64,000 bases of DNA from Strongylocentrotus droebachiensis (lineage: Eukaryota; Echinodermata; Echinoidea; Camarodonta; Strongylocentrotidae), in contig JAVYIG010000905.1 in the NCBI GenBank assembly GCA_035222895.1, forward strand, positions 124,001 to 188,000, in the 5' to 3' direction. Made by a program: the position numbers and the translations under genes. This document shows, in pieces, positions 34,901 to 48,600 of this stretch. The notes beneath the pieces are model-generated. The model was not told the origin of the DNA. It saw nothing but the letters and a program-made list of their open reading frames with translations, and ran no database searches. Positions within the stretch are counted from its first letter, which is position 1; each line of letters starts with the position of its first letter.

Positions 34901-37900
34901 AATGTGACTTGAATGTCAGCACTGGAGGAAAAATCAAATTATGCCATCCTTGCTCATAGCAGCTCTCAACAAGAATCTACAGGTACCTCTTCCTTTAGCC
35001 TAGCCTATAATCTAGGCGGAGTGCCAAGCTTTTTTCTTTGCTGCTAGACTAACCCTAAGCAGAACGTCTGATACGGCGAGACTACGAACCGTGAGTCGCG
35101 AAGCGGCTCACCGCCTATACTCACTGGTCTAGCTTTAGTCGTTGTTTTTTTTATTATCGACCATGAATCCGTGGCAGTTTTCGTACGAAAAACTGCCACG
35201 GATTCAAGGTCGATAATAAAAAAACAACGACTAAAGCTAGACCAGTGAGTATAGGCGGTGCGCGGCTCACGGTTCGTAGTCTCGCCGTATCAGACGTTCT
35301 GCTTAAGGTTAGTCTAGCAGCAAAAAAAAAAGCTCGGCACTCCGCCTAGATTATAGGCTACCTTTAGCCCTGTTTGGATGAAATCTAATCTTTATACAAA
35401 AAAAGGAGAAGCACATTTGGGACTTTTTTTTTACACAATGTATTGTGAGAAACATTGTGCATCCCTCAGTTTCCAACTTGTAACAGTAAGTGCAGTGTCT
35501 GTACTCGGTGGTATACATGTACTTATTTGAATGAATAAAAGTGTTAGTGATTCCAACATGAAACCCAAACTAAAACATGAATAAACACATGAAAGAAAAA
35601 AACATTCCTCAACTAAAAAAGGTTGGCTGGAAATAATTTTGACAATGATACCCAACAAAATTCTGCCTCGAAATATAACTTCAAACAGTTATTGATTAAT
35701 TAGACCAAGTTTACATTTTTTTGCCCTTCTTTTATATTTATTCATCATATTCTGTACAAATACAAGAGGAAACTAGAAATGCAATCGTGTCACAACGATG
35801 TGCGTGCAATGACGCCATGTTTCTACGTGTCAAACGAAGGAGCTACTCTCGGACTATCCAGAGCAATATGTAAGAAGTCTGTAGCTTCTGTAATAGTGGA
35901 GATAGTTAGGGCGAAAGAAAGGTCATAAAAACGGCCCGAAACGGAAAAAATGGTGCCTGGACGGTCACGCATGAGGGTTTCCGGAGAATGAAGAATTTAG
36001 TGACCTCAAAGGAATGCTAGAGACTACGCCTACGAATTTTGAAGGGAATTGGAGTAGAGGAAGGGATCTAGAAAGGGCTCGCAAGCACTGCGTGCAAAAC
36101 CAATAGGACTTGGTGCATGATGAACATGTTGCGACGCGTGCTTTGGCACGAACGGCCGCCCATACTAACACAACCAAATAACAGTCTTAAAAAATGACGT
36201 CATGGCCGAAACGTGTTATAATAGGGCGGAAACTCAGCGGAATGCTTATAGTGATCCTTGTTCAAATGCGATTTACTCACAATTTTCTGCGTGAACATAT
36301 ACCATACTTGGTATCATTCGAAAGGGCACTTCAGTGCAGTCAGTTTGAAACCATTGTCATTTGCGCAAAACGTACTGCACGCATCAAGCGCGCTAGTACG
36401 TAAAGCATAGTAAATTCATCGTTTTTGGCGATAACTTGGCGAAGAGGGCATTACAATTTACTAAACTTAGCAGACAGTTGTCACGTATATGGATACATGT
36501 GTCTGCCAAGTTTCATTGATGTAGGTATAAAGATCGCCGGTTTAGAGCAAGTTGAAGTTATTTCTCAATTTTCTTGAAAATGGCAAATTTGGAGTGCAAT
36601 TTTCTCAAATTTGGTCAGTGATAGGGTATATAATTTTGTATATGGCTGGAAAGGGCATATCTTCAAGTATCTAAATCCAAAAAAGGGTACGGGTTTGCCA
36701 AGCCATTATGGAGATACGGCCACAGAGAGAAAGCCAATTCCTAGAACTTTAGAGGGCGCTATTTATGTTGTGCAAAGCCATTGGAGCGTGAAATTTGGCA
36801 TGGCTATGTGCAATAATGAGATAAAGATACTGTGAGATTTAAATACAAAACGGAATTTATATGAGAAAGTTATGGTAGTTTTAGATTATTTAGGGGTCCA
36901 TTTTTCAAGAATTTGAGAGATTTTTGACGGAGTTGTTTTAGATTTAAATTTTGAGTATGAAGATGGCATTTTGAAGGGCATGTTTTATGTCGCAGATTAA
37001 AGAACATCTCTTAGACTATCTAGAGGAATTTGTTAGAAGTTTGTAGGATCTAGGATAGTGGAGATAGGAAGGAAGATAGAAAAGCCTTAAAATGGACCAG
37101 AAACGGTCAAAATGGCGCCTGGACGTTTACGCATGAGTGATTTCAGAAAACGAAAAAGTAGGTGACCTAGATTGGATATCAGAGATTACGCCTACGAAGT
37201 TTGAAAGGAATCGAGCAAGAGAAAAGGACCTGGATAGGAATAACAAGCACTACGTGCAAAGAGAATGGGTTTCCGGACGACAAGAAGAAGAACGAAGAAT
37301 ATTAATAAGAAGAATGTGAACGAAAACAAGGCAATGACGAAGGTCGTCGTTGCAACTATATGCCCTTTTGGAATATGTGCTTATTTCATAGGTCAACATT
37401 GCACAGTTAATGATTTACTTTATAAGGGATGCTAATATAAAAAGTGAGTCCATGTGCAGTGTGCACCAATCATCATCATTTACTTTCTATTCCGAATTAA
37501 ATCATTCTATTACATACCACATTGGAGGCAAGTTAATATTCTTTGTGAAAATGACAATAATCAATGTATATAGCAAATGGACATGGAAAACAGAAGAAGA
37601 AAAAATTAAGAAATCTTCCTTAAAATAAACTTAACAGTGTTTATACATGTGCATGTATTCAGATGTCATGGCTCTTTGCACAAATTTCAATTAAGAAAAA
37701 GGTTGAATGATACTTTACATTTTGGTTATCAAATTTAAGTTTTGTAAATGTAAAGTGCATTCTCCATAGTACTGAATTGAATAATCAATGTAATTCATTT
37801 AAGTGTAATTTGATTTTGAAATTAAGCACTTTATATAATTTTATTAAATAAGTGGCATGAAGAAGTGATATTTCATTGGGTGGATTCGTTAGTGGAGCAT

Positions 37901-40900
37901 AATCTACCATGTGTGGGAGTTTATGAGTGACTGTACCCTAATACATTGATATCCTTATGTTAGGGATGTTAAAGAGATAGTTGAAGTTTCTGGGTGGTTT
38001 AATTTGATTGGTTATATTTCTGGACAGTGACCAGCATTAAGTTAGCATATGACGCACAGCTCAGAACTGGCAGAGAGTACATCATCGAAACAGAATCTTA
38101 TAGCAAAGATGAAAGCAGATACATCTTCTTTTGAGATCTAACAAGCATCAAATTCATATTTTTTGCCCTGTTTAGAGATCAGAAAAGAGTGATGAGGTAA
38201 TCGTGAAAGATCATCAATCTCATGCTCTGAAAGATCATTTTAGTATGCTTCTGTTCTCTATTGTTTAGATCATTAAGAAGTGAAGAAGGGAGATACAAAT
38301 ATTGAGAGATGAAGAGTATAAGAGAGAGGGAGGGAGGGAGGGAGGGAGGGAGGGAGGGAGGGAGGGAGGGAGGGAGGGAGGGGGGGCAAAAAAGACGGAA
38401 AGAAACAAGGAAATGAAATAGGGGAAAGAAAGCTTGGAAATGAATACTTATAGAAGAGAATTTAAAACGGATGGAAAAAGCAAGGTGTTAGAGGAAATAT
38501 TGATGAGAGAGACGAGAGAATAGCCTAAAAGAGAAAAAGAGATGAGAAGGAGTTAAAGAAAAAGAACAGAAATTGGCAAAGAACCCTTACAGAAACTTAA
38601 GCTTGCGGCAAGCTTGTTACAAGCTTGTTAGAAGCTTGCGGCAAGCTTAATAAGATTGCATTACAAATTTAAGCTTGCAAAACTTGCGCGCAATCTTACA
38701 GCAATCTTGCTGCAAGCTTGCAGGCAAAGAGAGATATTCATGCAAGCTTGCTGCAAGCTTGCAGGCCAAGAAGATATCCCTGCAAGCTTGCAGGGGTGCA
38801 ATCTAAAGCCCTTGCAATCTTACAGGCCGACAGTGTATGCCCTGCAAGCTTGCAGCAAGCTTGCGGACATTGCAGGGGCGCAAACTAAAGCTCTTGCAAG
38901 CTTGCAGACAAAGAGGATATCCCTGCAAGCTTGCAGGAGCGCAATCTAAAGCCCTGGCAATCTTACAGGCCGACAGTGTATGCCCTGCAAGCTTGCAGCA
39001 AACTTGCGGACATTGCAGGGGCGCAAACTAAAGCTCTTGCAAGCTTGCAGACAAAGAGGATATCCCTGCAAGCTTGCAGGGGCGCAATCTAAAGCCCTGG
39101 CAATCTTACAGGCCGACAGTGTATGCCCTGCAAGCTTGCAGCAAGCTTGCGGACATTGCAGGGGCGCAAACTAAAGCTCTTGCAAGCTTGCAGACAAAGA
39201 GGATATCCCTGCAAGCTTGCAGGAGCGCAATCTAAAGCCCTGGCAATCTTGCAGGCCGACAGTGTATGCCCTGCAAGCTTGCAGCAAGCTTGCGGAGCTT
39301 GCTGGGTGCAATCTAAAGCCCTGCCAAGCTTGCCGCAAACTTATGTCAGACTGCTATGGACAAACCCCATCTATGACCAAATTATTGTCACTGTAAACAT
39401 ACAGCACAAAAGTTTATATGCACAATTAAATTGTTCAATGATTTTCTCATAACCTTTGATTCTTTGCTAATGAGGTATAAAATAGGGGATCTTTATACAC
39501 ATATAATAATAATAGTACAGTTCTTAAAGCGCATTATACCTTTGAAAAAGGTTTAAAGATGGATGATCATAAAACAAACATTAAATATCGCATCATGACT
39601 CACTTTTCACTGTACAAAAAGGTACACCATCCAACACTCTAAAAATGATTTCCTTTTTCACTGTGATTTACGAGAGACCAGGCAAGAGTCAACAAAAATG
39701 GTTGAAACGAAATATATAATTTAAATGAGCGTTTAATCAAACCTTGCTAAAATCTAGCCGGAAAACGATTTGATTCAAAAACTATATTCTTAAACAAAAG
39801 CAAAACTAATAGTCCAATAGCCTGCTTGAATTTCTTTAATTGACAAAAAAGACCAAGTGTTTTGTTTTAATTTTTGGATAAAACATCCTAAGACATGTCT
39901 CCTAAGACATGTCTGAAAAGTGATGTCTTGTGTGTTGTGGGTGGTGGAGCCTGATTTCAGAGGTCAATGACCTTTATTTGACCCTGATTTCGCCTAACAG
40001 TTGTTTTTTACATGTCATTTGTTAAAAAGAGCCTCAATTTTAATGAATATTGTGTCTAATGAAAGATAATGAAATTATCTATCACATGATATGAATATTT
40101 ATAATATTTGATGATATTTTGAACCTTTTTTAGGGTTTAAAATGTAATTTTTTGACTTTTTTCACTAAAATCATAATTTATCACTTTTTGTTTGTATCTG
40201 TAAAAAAAGAGGAAACAATGAAAATCCTAAAGAATTACTGTAAAAAATGCATTTATATTCATTTATTACACTGTGAAAATTTTATATTTATTACTTCTCT
40301 TACTAAAAAGTTATTGACTTCCAAAGATAACACTCCCAGTGCCAACAAGATCCTAATCAGAAAAATGTCACGCGCCCTCTATTGGCCATTCCAAGTAATT
40401 CATTTTTTGTGGTTGGTTCAAAGTTTTGTTGAACATTTTGTGAACTGGTCAAGTGTGAATCAACTTCAAAATGGTAAGTACTTGTGAGATATTGCACTTA
40501 CATTATAATAATTCACAACAACATTTAACATATAAATCTCTGGAAAGCAATATTAAAATGAAAATAAAACAGGAAAATTGTAATAATTTGATAATTTTTC
40601 ATGAAATAATGTAAAACTCAGACTCAGTCCCACATCACCAAAAAAATGTTAGTTAAACTAGCTAGACTAGGTAGTACTAGTAGGTAGCCTAGTCTACTTG
40701 GTACTTGGTCGGTTGGTCCTCCAAGATACTCGTCTGAGTTTTAACTTAACGGGTAGGGTGTATATTAGTTTGTAGATGTGGGGACGTCAGGGCAATTTTG
40801 AATTTGACAGGGTCAGTGTGGGCGATAGTCTCTGGTTTAAGCTGGTCTAGGTCTAGACCAGGACTAGGTCTAGACTAGTTATAGGCCCATAACTTCCAAT

Positions 40901-42572
40901 TCTAGATCTAGTATAATCTGAAACGGCTCTGGACGCAATTTCTCAGTCTATCTCTCTACCTCTTTGTTTGTATATGTGTGTGTGTTTTAGTTTTTACCCT
41001 GATTCTAAGGGTTTGTGTGTGTGTGAGGGTGTGTGTGTGTGTGCGGTAAACAGGTAACAAAGGTAAAGTGGGAGAGAAAAAAATGATTCAACAAAATCCA
41101 TTAATTATCTGCATTTTGTTCAACCCCGTTTGTGTCTCTGAGTGTGTGTGTTTGTGTTGACGTGCGTGCGTGTATGTTTTTACATCAATTGTGAAAAGGT
41201 ATAGGTTTTATACTATGTAGACTAGACTAGACTAGACTAGACTAGACCTAGATCTATGTGTTTTTTCCCCAAAAAAAGATGGCACCCACAGGTCTTTCGG
41301 GAACAAATTTTCTCCACTTCTATGTACCGTAAATAACGTTGTATTAACCGCACTTTTTTTACCGCCGGTAAACATCAAAAGTCGGGGGTGCGGTTTATAC
41401 ACGTTACAGACATAATTCATGCTGCAAATTGTGTCACTGAGGCTGAAGTTCTTGGCTTAGTTAGATACCATTGTCCTGAAAATGACACTCGTTTTTAACG
41501 TTTTTTAAATCATCCATCGGAAGTTCTGACATTAGAAAAAATATTTCTAATGTGAATGTTATACTATAATCTTGAATCTGATAAATTTTCATGTAATTCT
41601 GATGATGCAAAATATGAAATTTGGGGCCTGGAATTGTGCTCTGTCACTACCAAGTCAATCATAATTGTGTTGGGATTGTTATTACGTACGTGCGGTGGAC
41701 AAAAAATTTGCATTGCCCCATGTGTGATAATTCATGTAGTGAGATGAAGAAATACGTGACGAAAAAAAAAAAAAATATTTCCAGCGATATTTTGTATGAA
41801 AATACTTGTCACAAATCTACAAATATGTAATATTTTATTTTTTGAACTATTATTATTGTAATATTTCTGGTTGATTGATGATTTTAACTTACGTGAAGAT
41901 GGATGTTTGTTGATTCTAAATATATGTCTAGTGGTGGTAATTGGATGGATTTCGTATTTTGAGTGTGAGTAAGTACGTGTGTTGGTTACATGATACATAA
42001 GTGTAAGAATTCGGCCAAATTTTACAATATAAATGATGAAATAAATATATATTGTAGTATTGTAATTTATTTATTCTGGAAAATTACGAGAATTTTTTTT
42101 TTTTAACCTCTTAAAAATAAACAATTATAACAACAGTAATGAAAGAGCCTGAATTGTAAATCCAATATGGCAGCTTGCATGAGTCTCAATTTCACACAAC
42201 AACACCGACAAAATATTGACAAAATAATCATTTAATGTCAAATTGAAATCAAGATTCATGTACACTTGCAAATAAAACATGATTAAGGACAGGAATATGA
42301 ATGTAAGTACACTTTTTCATTACGTTTTCATGTGAAATTAGTGCCGGACGAAAGCAGTGCTTTTCATCAGGAATGGTGGGTGAAGATCCCCCCTGCTGGT
42401 CGGCCCAGCGCCTGCCCAATCCCGACCACTATTCTTACTATCAAACTTTGGCAAAAGTGATTAATTTTCGTTTAACAGAAAACCGTCCTGTTTTAACTAG
42501 CGTTCAAACGAAATTGAAAATATCTGTGATGTTACAACACTTATTCTGGGGGAGAAGAAAAAAGAAGAAATA

Positions 42573-42616
<44 letters not shown>

Positions 42617-45600
42617 GAAAAAGAGGGGTGCGGTTAATACACGAGGGCGGTTTATACAACGTTATTTACGGTATTCAATTTGTGCCAGACTTGCCATGGC
42701 AATACCTTTCATTTTCTTTCATTTTTGAGAGGGAATTTTTGTTTATAGAGATATCAAAAGTGTGAATAATATTTTGTCAATGTTTTCAGACAGTCGTTAT
42801 TACATGTACAAGTATTCAGAAGTCTAGCTGCAGCACTACAATGTCATTGAAATGTACTTAAAACTCAGGTAACATTAAAACCAGTTGATACATATATGAT
42901 GTATCTTTTGTAGATCTCTGTCAATGTTATTGTCCATACTGTTACTATTATTCCATTTAATTTGTAGCAAGCTTGCGGCAATCTTGCGACGAGCTAACAT
43001 CAAGCTTGCATATTTTGTAATTGGCTGAGGGTACCATTTGGATTTTTTACCATGCAAGCTTGCAAAAGCATGCAAGCTCGCTGCAAGATTGCACGCTTCT
43101 CTTTTTTTACCAGCTTGGGAGCTTGCGCAAGCTTGCAGATTTTTAGACCTGCAAATATAATTCAATATCTGCAAGCTTGCTGTGTGAGCTTGTTTCAAGC
43201 TTGCCGCGAGCTTGTTTCAAGCTCGTTACTAGCTTGCAGGGTTCCAAAAATGCAAATGAGTTTATCTGTCAGCCAATCAAAACAGAGGAAATATATTTTC
43301 AGATCTAACAATCTGCAAGCTTGCAAGCTCGCAACAAGCTTGCTGCAAGCTTACATGCAAGCTCGCAGCAAGCTTGCAACAAGCTCGCAGGCAAGCTTGG
43401 GAGCTTGCAGATTTTAAGACCTGCAAATATAATTAAATATCAGCAAGCTTGCTGTGTGAGCTTGTTTCAAGCTTGCCGCGAGCTTGTTTCAAGCTCGTTA
43501 CTAGCTTGCAGGGTTCCAAAAATGCAAATGAGTTTATCTGTCAGCCAATCAAAACAGAGGAAATATATTTTCAGATCTAACAATCTGCAAGCTTGCAAGC
43601 TCGCAACAAGCTTGCTGCAAGCTTACATGCAAGCTTGCAACAAGCTCGCAGGCAAGCTTGCAGATTGTTAGACCTGAAAATATATTTCCTCTGTTTTGAT
43701 TGGCTGACAGATATAACTCATTTGCATTTTTGGAACCCTGCAAGCTAGTAACGAGCTTGAAACAAGCTCACGGGCGAGCTTGAAACAAGCTCGCAGATCA
43801 AGCTTGCTGCAAGCTTGCACTGCAAGCTCGCGGCAAGCTTGCACCAATTTCCATAAGGGAAAGGAGTAAGAAGAAGAAAGTGATAAATAAATGAAATGGG
43901 GGGCTTTCAAGAAATGTCTGCAATAAGTTATGGCGGAATCTAATGATACCTGTACCAAGAAATATATATTGTGCTAACCCAACTAGGCCATAAATCTTAG
44001 CAGTAGGCTAAGATGACATGATTCTTGAACAAATTTTGTCAGCTATATTACTAAAGATGGTTAGATTTATAGGATTAGTCGAGAGCATATGAGAATACAT
44101 ATCTTGGTTGCTTCATGTGAGCTACACACTATCATCATTGTATGTTGAGAGAAATATACCGGTAGGCTGTACATTCAAGGAGAAGAAGTGCTTAGTAATT
44201 TGATATATGGATGGAGACCATGAAATGTGGCTTAACAAATATTAGATGGACAGATATGATGAGATAAAGTTCCCCACAATAACCTTGACACTTTGGTATA
44301 CCCAATGTCATACAAATATTCACAAGGGTGACTTGGGTATTAAGCATATCTCAGCTTGATTGAAGAATTTGAAAGGTGGAGGGGATGGAAAATCTGTAGA
44401 ACAAATGGAAAAGGGAAAGTGGAGACGAAAATTTATTATATTTTTGAAAATGATACATATCACTTAGGATGTGAAATTTTAAGTCATGCATTATGAAAAT
44501 AATTTAAGTGGTATACAAAGGCTAAAACAACCAATGTTTGATCGCTGTATCCTGTCAAAGCAGAGAAGTCACCTGAAGGCTCTGCAAGACATGTGAGCTG
44601 GTATTTCTATTTAGATAAAGAAAAGAACGATAACAAAAAATATTTTCATTGAATCCGTTGCTAGCATGGATTAAACTTATATTAATTCTTTGATTCATTG
44701 ATTGTAGAAATACATTTAAATACAATGTTGATTGTACACATTTCTTTCTGGTGCGTGTAAGTAATGGATATTATTTTCTATTCTTGGAATTGTTTATTCT
44801 TTGAACTTCAGGTTATCCAAATTGATGACAGAACCTTCTTGTTGTTGTTGTATTTTTGTATGTTTTTTCTTCTTCAGAGCAATGGGATGATAAAAAGAGA
44901 TCTGAATCTCATTTATTATCAGAATTTGACTCTTTTTGACACATATTGACTTCTGTCCTTTGTGTGTTAATAAGAGAAAGAGGTTGAGCCTGAATAGGAG
45001 TAAATGGAGCCATTACCCTCTGGCTTGTATGCCAGCATGATGTCTGACAGGAATGATGAGACTTCAGTTTTCAAACCCATTAGCCTACCAGAATACAACA
45101 CGAAGTTCCATGTGACGAATCACTTGTAATAGGTCAACCAGGCAGTAACCATTCTTTATATCTGAACCATGATAAAATGCACGTTGCAGGTCATATCACA
45201 TCTGGCCTCTGTTCTTACTCTTTTGATAATGAACTTACTCGTGCAGATACTTAACTCCTATTTGTGGAAAATGATATTGTTTTCTAATTGTATCAGAGAA
45301 AAAGGAAAAATGTGCATAACCTAGTATAAAGATGTACTCCTTCTGCTCTAGTACAGTATGAAAGCTCCTACATTTAAAGATTATTCTTACCCTTTAGAAT
45401 GCAATTGGAAAGACACAATCTCATGAAATGTCATGCACTTTATCTATCTCCTCATTTTTGTATAGATATGCAAACATTATACAGAAAACTAACGAGCCAG
45501 CTTTGCAGAATCTACACTCCTTTTTAGAGAGAGACAGAGAGAGAGAGAATAGGAGTTGGCTTTCAATCTGCAATGCACAGCAACTTACTAGAAAAGCTAC

Positions 45601-48600
45601 ATTAAATTTTATGCCTCGGCCGGGAGGTAGTGAGCAGAGCTGCATAATTTAATTATCGGAGTCTGTAATTAGAAACTAGAACTGCTCAATTTCATCCCAA
45701 ACTTGTTATTCTTATCAATTACGGCTGTGCTATGAGGAAAATTATGGCCTCCGTGACCAATGCATGCATGCTCCTATCCCATCTAATTTTCTCTCTTCCA
45801 TTCGTGCCTTTAAATGTTTGCATTTCACATATTTTCGGGCGAGGAATACGACAAAGAAATTTGGCAAACATAATTAACTAGATGGATATGGAATAAATCA
45901 TACATGATACTCTGCCTTTAAAACTAATCAAAGTAGTTAAGGTTCTGGAGCATACTAGTATATTCAATTTAATGAAAACGATTGATTGTTTTAGTCATAT
46001 TTACAGCGTGTATTATTAGTGTGGAGCCTGGTGGGCTTTAACTCTGTAGTTAACTCTGGATTTAATGCCTTTGTCGCTCCAAGCAGACGATATGAAAGAT
46101 TACCAGTGTTTGAAAATATTAGTACTTTCTGCTGAATTTTTGACTTGACATTCACACAAAATATTCACTTGAGGTTGCCATTTTCACATAATTATCATGT
46201 TCACCTATGCAAGAAATTTTAGTAAATTGGTCCTTAAATTTGTCAAGCGCCGCCTAGAGAGCCATGGCATTCGAACGGTTTTCAGATCAGATACCACCCT
46301 ACGTCAACAACTTACACGCCCCAAGGATCCAATTCCTCCACATAGACGGGACGGCATTGTGTACAACATCCCTTGTAAAGGATGTGATAGATCCTACATC
46401 GGTGAAACTGCCCGTCCGATAAAAGAAAGAATCACTGAGCATAAGAGGGACGTCAGACTCCGTCGAACTGACAACTCAGCCGTAGCCGAACATGCTTGGG
46501 ACAACCAGCATCAACCAGACTGGGACGGGGTTCAATGCCTTTCCCAAGAACGGCATTGGTATACACGGAGGGTAAAAGAAGCTATCAATATCCGTCTCAA
46601 TCCTAATAATTTCAACAGAGACAACGGGATCGATATCCCCGAATTTTGGATGCGGACGATACGCCGCCATGACACTCGCCGTCCTGCCAGCCAACAACGG
46701 TCGATTCCATTCAGCAGACGGCCCGAGCCAGCGGCCCGTTGATTGGTCGAGTACCGTATGCGTCGGCCAATAGGCCTGGTGCATCAGCCGAACCAGCGGC
46801 CGAACCAGCGGCCTTGGTGATTGGTCGATCACCATGTGCGTCGACCAATAGGCATTGGGCGTTATTGTTCCAATTATCGATCGAATTTTAGACCGCTTTA
46901 CGGTCCTCCCGTAAAGTATAAAAGACCCTTGCTTACAACAGTTTTTATCACCTGACGAAGTATTGCAGTAGCATACGAAACGTCGTGATCTTTTAGATTC
47001 CTTATTGACCACATTGCGAGACAAACGAATATCACTAGCGATATTATTTTCGATAAATTGGTCCTTATTTGTATTTGAGGAACTAATTCAAATAAATAGC
47101 CATAAAAAAAAATGTCCATAATTCTAGTGGGACAATTCCTTCAAGCTTATACCTTCTTGGTGATACAAAGGAGCTACTCAGGAGCTATTAGGTCACCTGA
47201 CGCGCATTTAAGTTGCGCCCTTTCAGTATACTCCTCCTGCAGTATATCAATATTACTTCTGCACCCCATGAAATAATGGTAACAGATGGGTAATTCTCTA
47301 TTAAACAGTAGTTAAAGAAGCATATGTTTGGGCATGCCCATCATGTAATGACTTCCAAATAGAGTAGCTTGAAGGAAATTAGATTAGATCCATTACAAAA
47401 GCTTCGTCTATAGGGCTGCTTGCATACGGGAGAACTTTCATGAGGGCATGCAAGATTGCTGCACATAGATCTCACTAGCTCTAATCTGTTACAGATTGCT
47501 TCATGATGTGGGACTTTTACACAAGTATTGAAAAAGTAATGGCATGCACGTTGTACATGGTGAATCAATACTGTCCAGATTTTCTGACTTGAAAGTTAGA
47601 TTTAACCAGAGGGAACCTGTACAAGTTGGGATATAAAAAAGGTTACTTTCTATTGAGTGGCCTATTTGTAATAGCTGGGGGATAATGGATGTAAATTTCA
47701 TGCACTCTAGTCATAATATTGATATTGCAAATTAAAAATTAAAACTGCCATGAAAAAATGATATTTTGCGGAGTCACTGTTTCAAGAAAACTAATTTCAT
47801 AAGAATGTGATAATATTCGATGTTCAGATAATTATAAACCCCAATAGTCATGACCATGTATAACAACATTCATGTCATTATTTTGACAGAAAGAACTGTA
47901 TAATATGACACTGTAGATTTGCCATAATCCTTTGATATTCATATGTGAAAGGACCCAAGCTGTCATATATAGGAAAGTGCATTAGTGGACTTCTTTCCTT
48001 GCCACATAGAGTTTGTTCCAGATAAGCAGGTATCCTTTCCTGTTCATCCATTTTGAGCAAGAGGTTCAAGGCAACCTTCAGACTTGAAGGACAGTCTACC
48101 CTTTTAACAAGGGTCAAGTTAATCGTGCTGTCAATTACTTATAGCTTTATCATTTATTCTAAACCTATACTTGATATCGTCTTACTCTATGAAAGACAGA
48201 ACAAATGTAGGAAATTTATTACAAAAATTATTCTCTTCATTTTTGATATACAGCCAATGAAATGTGTTCAAGTTTCCATGTCCACAGCTACAGTTTCCTT
48301 GCTGTATTAATTTTACAATAATGCTTATTTAAAACTATAAAAACCAGCACATACAATTGATCGCACCCAAAACCATCTTCCAATAAGCTACTAGAAGCTA
48401 CTAAATTGGAGTTCAACTCAGGGTATGATTTACCTATCAGAATCACATTAAAAATAACTCAAGCTAGATCACAATTGACCAGTCCGAAATCATCACTAAA
48501 TTAGTTTCAGCCCAAACAGTGCTTCCCAATCAGATTTGACCACTTGACAGCTCTAGTCTAATTTTGATTGCAAGTGATCAATAGCAAAAGCTTTCCTATA

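Larger units (their letters stand above)
46237..47053 (+). mobile_element. 5'-truncated Penelope-like retroelement
   Basis: Flanked on both sides by the 14-bp direct repeat TAAATTGGTCCTTA (46223-46236 and 47054-47067), which fits a target duplication. Contains the C-terminal endonuclease coding part, then a 3' region with two GATTGGTCGA..CCAATAGG repeats (from 46741 and 46819) and a hammerhead-like motif. The reverse transcriptase part is missing. Confidence 0.8.

Noticed and set aside
36611..36835. 74-codon plus-strand frame between the diverged repeats
   Set aside because: Sits inside a repeat-family sequence and shows no recognisable domain.
38837..39347. CRISPR-like regular spacing
   Set aside because: The whole 143-bp unit is repeated without unique spacers, and this is animal DNA; it is a satellite.
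38656..39452. Several plus-strand frames with [15 protein letters not shown] repeats
   Set aside because: Direct translation of the 143-bp satellite; the frame shifts between units because 143 is not a multiple of three, and no start or splice context is shared.
43052..43958. Frames over array B encoding [18 protein letters not shown] repeats
   Set aside because: Same repeat translated in direct and inverted copies; no gene evidence.
46197..46236. Upstream ATG and residues [13 protein letters not shown] joined to the Penelope endonuclease
   Set aside because: They lie outside the 14-bp target duplication boundary and are better explained as flanking DNA that happens to be in frame.
46476..47024. 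Minus-strand open frame of 182 codons opposite the Penelope fragment
   Set aside because: Antisense shadow of the endonuclease coding region and its 3' repeats.
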